Assembly: GCA_000787465.1 (NCBI GenBank)
Contig: JSYX01000090.1
Coordinates: 1 to 37,579, forward strand
Reading direction: 5' to 3'
Length of the DNA: 37,579 bases
Source: Thermomucor indicae-seudaticae
Taxonomy: Eukaryota; Mucoromycota; Mucoromycetes; Mucorales; Lichtheimiaceae
Shown: positions 31,337-37,579 of the stretch, piece by piece
Layout of the letters: the number at the start of each line of letters is the position of its first letter
Numbering within the stretch: position 1 is the first letter of the stretch
Program-made: the position numbers and the translations under genes
Notes under the pieces: generated by a model
Database searches by the model: none
Seen by the model: the letters and a program-made list of their open reading frames with translations, nothing else
What the model was told of the DNA's origin: nothing

Positions 31337-33192
31337 GACGCTATAGAAACAAGCGGACGACCGCGTTCCTTTTCAGTAGCATATAAATAAATACTCGTAG
31401 TAAATGCTTTCCGGTTGGGCACTAGCTGAAGAAGGCAGTGTGATGACCAATTAAGAAGCTCTCCTGGTATCCCTTACGACATTTACTGCTTCAAAGAAAC
31501 AGTGAAGATGAGGAATATGGATGGACGGCGAAGCTATAAACGACTGTTATTAATTCAAGTTTAAACTTTATGCAAACAAAAAACGCACCTCCGTCCATCC
31601 ATTGATTACCGTTTGTCCACAAAAAGGTTTTAATAAAGTTAAATCAGTGAAGAAACCACGCTTGCTTTGCTTCAGGGAGAATGGCCTACGCGAATATTTA
31701 AAGTAGACACGATGTGGAAAGGGTAGTTCCTTGCAGTGATTTAAAGTACTGGATTTAAGAAGATGTCCTCAGCTGGTGGAGATGTTCAAGATTTAGAAGC
31801 GAATGGGATGGGAATCATTAGATATATCAGGGAAATAAAGATTGGGAAACATCGGCATCCAGAAAGGACAAACTTACTGAGAAAAGTATATTATGCTTTG
31901 TATTGAGGAAGGTATAGAGCAAAACAAGATGCATGAGCATAATGCTCAATCAACGATTTCCTAGGGCGTGTTTCTGACGGAGAAGCATCTTTCGTTCTTC
32001 CTCATAGTCGTCGACTGTAGGATCTTGAGTCTTGCGCTTCTTGCCAATCGACTGAGCTGCCGCCTCGAATCGTGCTATATAAAGTTTGAAAGTGACCTTT
32101 GGAAGCAGGGATACAAAAGGGCAAATATCTCGAACCCTGTGCTCAATGGGTTCCTGGGCCCCGACTAACTCCTCACTAGACTAAGGCCTGAGTCTTGATC
32201 CATTGTCCTGATTATCTTCAGGACAGACAAGCCGTCCTAACCTCAGGACACGGACGGGATGAGGATGGGATCAGGACTCACGACATCAGGACCAATTTTG
32301 TGATCCTCATCTTTGCTGCATACACCGTTCTACATCCCGGTTCCTTGCACTAAATGTACCATAGACCATCCGCACGTTTCTCGCGCTGGGCTCTTAACCA
32401 GCTTCTCATCCTCGTGGCGATCTCAGCGCCCTCAGCCGTAAACTCGTTCCCCACGTTGCATCGCTGAGAGTAGCTTATGGAGGGCGTGAGGTTGGACAGA
32501 TAGGTATAACTGTGTCAAAAGTTAACAACTTCACGTTCTCCACATTAAGACTCAACATTAGCAGAATCTTGTTTTCCTTTGCTATACTGCATCGAAATGC
32601 ATCGTTACAAGCATCACCATGTCTGAGTTATAAAAGCAGTCCAATCGCCGTCTCCAGAAGCTTCACATCCCACATCTGCTGCCGACAAAAGGGACAACGG
32701 ACACTTTGAGACACCTGATAAGGTCTAGCTTCTTTCCTTGACTGTATAAAATTCTTGAGCTACAGGACCGCCAAATGAGAATACACGCTCGCGAGAACTT
32801 TGTCTTATGAGCGCCGAGTGCTATGAACAGGCAGAATCGTTGTCAGGGCAAAATGGGTTGAGAGCTGGACTCCAAAAACGAGGTATTTTTGTGTGGCGTC
32901 TATACGCATTGTGCGACGCGAAGCTGGCATGAACTGTTTTTTGTGCGTGGGTGAAGGCTATGCAGGGACGTTACTGGATTGGGGCAGGCGCGGGATTCCC
33001 CTCCGCACAATTTACCTGTGAATGTTTTCTCTTCTTGCCCTCCTTTTTTTCCTTTCCGAAGAGGTCAGCTTCTCGATTTTCTATTGCCACTTTGTACTCA
33101 CACCGCTTATACCTTAACTGGGTATTGACCGTCTTGATAACCCTTTTATTTCCCCACTTCGTGTTATTCCCGGTTTCTTTTTTGCACAATCC
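31337..33192. other. 1.85-kb stretch without recognised gene
   Basis: Frames here are short and unlike known families. The only structure is an inverted-repeat block at 32189-32280 (listed separately). The last 150 bp are pyrimidine-rich and probably form the promoter and leader of the BTB/CAP-Gly gene. Confidence 0.45.
32189..32280. repeat. Small inverted-repeat element
   Basis: The ends TGAGTCTTGATCC (32189-32201) and GGATCAGGACTCA (32268-32280) are complementary at 12 of 13 positions. Nested inside are GTCCTGA..TCAGGAC and CCGTCC..GGACGG pairs, so the block can fold into a long hairpin. A further ATCAGGAC lies just outside at about 32286. It is probably a MITE-like or repeat remnant. I could not define a target duplication. 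Confidence 0.5.
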
Positions 33193-36100
33193 ATGTTTAA
33201 TTCGCCTCCACAGACTCTAAAGAAGGCGCTTCACTCTCTGTTGGAAAATCCGAAAGAATATTTAGCTGACGTATGCTTTGAATATCCCCAGGAAACGCTA
33301 TGGGCTCATCGTGGTAATTGGTCAAATGTAATGCATGACGAATGCTACCAGCAATTTAACGACCTCATTTTGCTTCAGCTCTGTTGCTAGCGCGCATTCC
33401 ACAAGGGTTCCGAGAGAAGTATTTACCCTTTCTTGAAAATAAAGAATGTGTATCATTCAACGTGGGCTCGCATATTCCGTACCTGACCTTTCAGGCCCTC
33501 TTACGGTTTTGGTATACTGCCGACTTTTGTACCGAGAGGCAGCAGCGAATATCATTAAAGGCTCCGTCATCGCTTGGTTCCACAGTCTCTCCAGTTTCTG
33601 ACGGAAGTACGGAAACTAGCAACTCATCCGGCACGACGTACCACAAGTGCTCCGATGAACTGCACCGTACCACTGATATGCGGGAACAACTTGAGACTCT
33701 GGAGCAGCAATTAAACGTCCAACTATTTCCGAGGCCTTCAGACAAGAGCAAGTCGGATTTTGAGCAACTCGTGTGCGACTTGGAATGTATGGCGAACCAA
33801 CAGCTCGGTATGGACGTAACTGTCATCGTATCCTGTGCTTCGCATCCTGGAATTGAGCAGCGTCAATCTGTGTATTCCAACAAGAGCGTCCGTATATCGT
33901 CGGCCTCTGATGACAACATTCCCTCCATACTTTATACCAACGTGGATTCTGACGAAGATGATGCGACATTATCGAGCTCTCCTTCCCGTTTTGCCGCCCA
34001 CAAGTTCATTCTTGCTTCGCAGTCAAGTTACTTTTATGCCATGTTTTGCGCGGAATTTCGTGAAGCGTCCAGGTCCACGGTGCATCTACCCAGTGATATC
34101 TTTACATCGACAGCTGCGCAAGTTATCATCCACTATTTTTATACAAACAAGCTTGTGGTTCCACCAGCGCCATCTAAACCGTCTTCTCCAGCACAGCAAC
34201 GTCTGTCGACCAAGAAGCACACTTTGCGTGTATTACAGCATGTCTTCTCAGCCGCAGACTATCTAGGTCATTTTGATTCAATCTGTGCAGCCGTTTTGTA
34301 CGAAATGGAGAACATTTGTCACAAGTTCAAGTGCTTGTGCTCTGATTGTGCCATACTTTTACCTGCCATGCTCTGGTTTGCGGAGAAGAATGCGTCCACT
34401 GTACCCAGTCTCAGACCGGCTTTGATGGCTTTGTACAGTGACCCTGTGCATTCGATCGCCCCTCTATGGTCTCAAAGACCCTTTGCCACTCTGGTAGCCT
34501 TTATGGCTCCTTCGCCTTCGGCGTTAGCTGAACGAAGTATGACGACCTTCTTTAAAGGTAACAGCAATGATCCCCCCGCTCGCGAGCATACCCTCGTTAG
34601 CGAACTGTCCAGTCAAATGGTGACCAATATTACAAAGCACAATGCCATTCACGTTTTGCACTCGCTTCATCTCTGTCTATCCCAACTTCGCGGTGCGAAT
34701 CCATTTCCGACCTGGTCTACACCCGTTCTTGATCTGCTTAATCCTATTGTGAATTACACTGTGGATATGGTCTCAAGCAATTTTGATTTTTACTGTGTCG
34801 AGTACCCTATCTTGCTATCCTGCGTCGATGGTATCGGATCTGGGTTTTCTGTGGATTTCTTAGAATTTCTCCTTCGACACGTGCTAGACAAAGGTATCCA
34901 TGATGCAAACGCTGCTATCCTGTATCAAGGAATTGTACGCGACCTTGTTGGACGTCAAGAAGTCGTGAAAAATCTGGCGGTCGATGGGGTTTTGATTGAT
35001 GCCCGCCAGAAATGTGCAAATTATTTAGCCCGTCGATGGGTCCAGGTGAAAAGTCAAGGTGGCTTCAAGAACATTGATAAAGAAGTCATGAGACAATTAG
35101 AGAAAGGTAAATACGGAAAGAAACGTGCCAAACCATAGCTAATTTGGTGTTGCCTAGATATTGATGTGCCTTATCGTTGCCTTACAAAATCTGTCGAATC
35201 CGACTTCGCCGCCATCTTTGGTTTTCGGCCTAGAGCATTCAAGTCCAAGATAAGCGATGAAGGAAAAAGCAGTAAGACTGGACATTCTCGTTGGTCAAGC
35301 ACATCCTCTCGCCGTTTATCGTTGAGCAGTCTTCGTCCTCAGAGATCCATTGGCGCTCTAAGGTCCCAGCAACATGACTCAGCAAATGCACCTGGCAAAG
35401 CGACCGATGACTATGCTCGTATGACGCGGTCACGTTCATTATCGAATGACCGTATGCCGCCGCGACCTGTGATATCGGATTCACTTAGAGCAGAGAACAT
35501 CAACAAGATATCGAGAGAAGGTTTATCTTCACAGCCGCTTATTCATCTGCTATCCTTGGAGAGCGAGGCACGCAGACAGCGTCTGGAAAATGATCAGTAT
35601 GCAGCATCGGTTGACGCAACTGTCCGAAGACGGAATAATGATGGCAGAAACAACAACCCGCGTCCGTTATCTCTGGCTGATGAGCTCCTGCCACTGGATG
35701 TACCCAGCAGAATCATTAACTCGTCCCCTGCGGAATCCTCTCCGAGACCTTCACGTTTGAAGTTTGAATTGCCAGTTACACCTTTAAGGGCAAAATCGCC
35801 TCTTCAAAAGCCATTTTTAGCCCCAACACAAGCTGCAGCGATGGCTGGGAGCAGTGGTAATGATCACGGACAGAATGGAGGACGACGGGGCCGATCGCCT
35901 CGACGATCACTCTGGGGCCTAGGCAGCAGCAGTAGCGACATCAGCGACGAGGAGGAGCTGATAACGATGGTGACACCAGTAGTTGGCGCCAAAGTCGAGC
36001 TACTACGTCGGCCTTTACCAACGCTAGGTACCATTAAATACGTCGGTCCAGTGAATTTTGCCAAAGGCACCTACGTCGGCATCGAACTGCAAAACCGCCG

Positions 36101-36302
36101 TAAGTTTTTCAAAAATTATATTTCTCTTGAGCAAAAACTTAATCGGGGATTAGTGGGCACCAATGATGGTGCTGTAGACGGTGTACGATATTTCCAGACT
36201 GACCCGCAAAGGGGAGTCTTTGTCAAAGTGGACGATTTCAAGGTCCTTTCATTGCCGAATAACCCAGAAACAACTGTTCAATATTCGACATTGACTGTGT
36301 AA
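33193..36302 (+). CDS. BTB/POZ and CAP-Gly fusion protein
   Basis: Four exons (33193-33313, 33379-35106, 35158-36099, 36154-36302) give 979 aa in one frame. The N-terminus has a first, partial BTB-like segment (LADVCFEYPQETLWAHRALLLARIP, start about residue 25). From about residue 190 a second BTB follows: LGMDVTVIVS, FAAHKFILASQSSYFYAMF, FREASRSTVHLP and a helical BACK-like region. The C-terminus has a CAP-Gly domain: VGAKVELLRRPLPTLGTIKYVG, FAKGTYVGIEL, then after an intron GTNDGAVDGVRYFQTDPQRGVFVK. CAP-Gly domains bind EEVF/EEY tails of tubulin and EB1; BTB domains often recruit cullin-3. A Ser/Arg-rich linker joins the halves. The 51-bp intron at 35107-35157 joins BTB to CAP-Gly. If retained, translation stops at 35138, leaving a BTB-only protein. 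An AATAAA lies at 36457-36462. Confidence 0.88.
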
Positions 36303-36482
36303 ATGTATAAAAATTTTTCACCCCTTTTATCTTGCAAAAATTCCACTCCCTTTTATTATTCCCCCCTTCTTTCTTTTATATATACCTCTTCCCCCTTTTT
36401 CAGACACGGTTTCTATATGCCAAGCGTTTTGTAAGATGTCATTCCATGTTCTGAAAAATAAATTTACTGGAAGTTTATTCAT

Positions 36483-36692
36483 TCACGGTCTGGAATAACT
36501 TTTCCTTGGGTTCATGATGCCCTTTGGATCAATCGTCTTTTTGATCGTTCTCATTAATTCAGCCGTGTTTTCCCCAAGCTCAGCCCGAAGATACTTTTTC
36601 TTGCCCAAGCCAACACCGTGCTCGCCGCTAACAGAGCCTTCCATGCTGATGGTGCGCTGACCGTTAGGTTTTGGAGGGGCAGAGTGGACCAT
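36483..36692 (-). pseudogene. C-terminal relic of D-lactate dehydrogenase-like FAD oxidase
   Basis: A frame ending at 36483 encodes the extreme C-terminus of the FAD-linked oxidase C family (D-lactate dehydrogenase or D-2-hydroxyglutarate dehydrogenase type): MEGSVSGEHGVGLGKKKYL, then ELGENTAELMRTIKKTIDP and KGIMNPRKSYSRP. The GEHGVG histidine motif is intact. The similarity begins at a possible splice acceptor (CAG before 36656). I find no FAD-binding domain or earlier exons upstream to the window end (about 890 bp). It is therefore either a 5'-truncated relic or a last exon behind an unusually long intron. It converges with the BTB/CAP-Gly gene. Confidence 0.7.
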
Positions 36693-37579
36693 CGAAGATG
36701 ATGGGGAAGGAGCCTTGGGAACTCTATCGCAATCAAACGCCTGTTTGCGATCCTACTGGATGAAGGGACCCCGTACGGAGGCTAGGCGACCGTGTTGGCT
36801 ATTCCGCTCAGTCACGTGACTTCAGCATGATAAGATCCGGGCATATGTCTCTGTAGATGCGCAGATCTGGAGAAGTAAGTTCATGGCGCTACAAGATGAA
36901 GCGAATATGTTTGCAGCTCCAAGCTTTCGATATATTTCTGGTCCTTTGCCCAAGAGCTAGCGAATGCTTCATCTCAAGAATGGATTAGATAAAAGATAAT
37001 CGGTTTTAATAACAGGGACGTTGTATTAATGATATGTATCTTACGCTCTGACGCTTATTATTTGCTTTTATTCAACTGTAGGGATTGTCACAGCGCAAGC
37101 AACTTTGTCGCTCGACCGCAACGGCATCCTTAAGCCTGCAAATGCTCCAGTTAGTTGCAGTAGCAGCGAGTCTAACCCAAACCCCATGGATACCTTTGAC
37201 CAATGAAGACGACATTCATATGATCGCGCTTATCAAAAAAGGAGCCAGCGGAATTTACGGATGTTGAATACCTTTAACTGACTCTTAGCGTCCTTATTGT
37301 GTTAGGTAAGTTTGATGAAACGCTTACACTGCAAGGCTCGTTTCCTGACAAATTTGGCAAGCAGACAGAATCAAAACTGATCATCTTTGCTTCGTTGTAT
37401 TGCTGACATTTTTCGCGGTTCTCCTTGGCTTTTTCATTGAGGCAGCGGTATAGACATAATCACTGGCCTTTTTCTTGATTCAAAACTGTCGTATCCGACA
37501 CGCATTCTCACATGTACCACAGTGTCAGTTCTAAGGGTCCAATTGGGTATTAGTTGGATTAGAGAAAATTTTTCTAATA
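36693..37579. other. No gene recognised to window end
   Basis: Short frames only. A perfect palindrome GTCACGTGAC (E-box core CACGTG) lies at 36811-36820. A 61-codon plus-strand frame at 37085-37267 has no family match. Confidence 0.4.

Noticed and set aside
36811..36820. E-box palindrome GTCACGTGAC as a regulatory element
   Set aside because: No intact gene starts nearby, so no role can be supported.

Overview
The window is eukaryotic and fungal. Its protein genes are split by many short GT..AG introns (about 45-115 bp), two tRNA genes have eukaryotic features, and the gene set is fungal (Pns1-type choline-like transporter, Num1/Mcp5-type cortical PH protein, Tpo1-like DHA1 transporter, GH3 beta-glucosidase). 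Intron-dense genes, a GT49 glycosyltransferase and a CENP-B/pogo-type transposase relic fit best with an early-diverging fungus, probably Mucoromycota. That placement is inference. Most of the short open frames are shadows of spliced genes; for eleven genes I rebuilt the exon chains by hand, and every chain keeps frame from start to stop.

Layout. 1-1290: one copy of a dispersed repeat, a tRNA-Cys gene, a 51-codon transposase relic and a small hAT-like MITE. 2312-6605 (-): exportin-1/CRM1 in 19 exons. 7019-9109: no recognised gene. 9110-11187 (+): a membrane-anchored acidic protein ending in two CCCH zinc fingers. 11758-12185 (-): mitochondrial pyruvate carrier subunit. 12573-14250 (-): type II membrane GT49-like glycosyltransferase. 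14849-16439 (-): DHA1 major facilitator. 17785-19449 (-): GPI mannosyltransferase 1 (PIG-M). 20248-21193 (+): Rab11/Ypt31. 21378-23231 (-): Mcp5/Num1-like coiled-coil/PH protein. 23994-25815 (+): Pns1. 26209-29014 (+): GH3 beta-glucosidase. 29298-30060: degenerate coding-like sequence. 30511-30582 (-): tRNA-Glu. 30654-31336: second, inverted copy of the left repeat, carrying a complete MITE with a perfect 8-bp target duplication. 33193-36302 (+): BTB plus CAP-Gly fusion protein. 36483-36692 (-): C-terminal relic of a D-lactate dehydrogenase-like flavoenzyme.

Functionally these are mainly housekeeping genes: nuclear export, secretory and recycling traffic, GPI-anchor synthesis, cortical anchoring, pyruvate import, and surface or nutrient functions. 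They are not an operon or cluster.

The most interesting pattern is at the edges. Both copies of the inverted repeat stop about 70 bp upstream of a tRNA gene, in the same orientation relative to that tRNA, which suggests a tRNA-gene-targeting mobile element. Other points of interest are the membrane-tethered tandem CCCH protein, the BTB/CAP-Gly fusion with a short intron whose retention would remove the CAP-Gly half, a GT49 enzyme without its DxD motif, and a divergent CRM1 with Leu at the leptomycin-target cysteine position.
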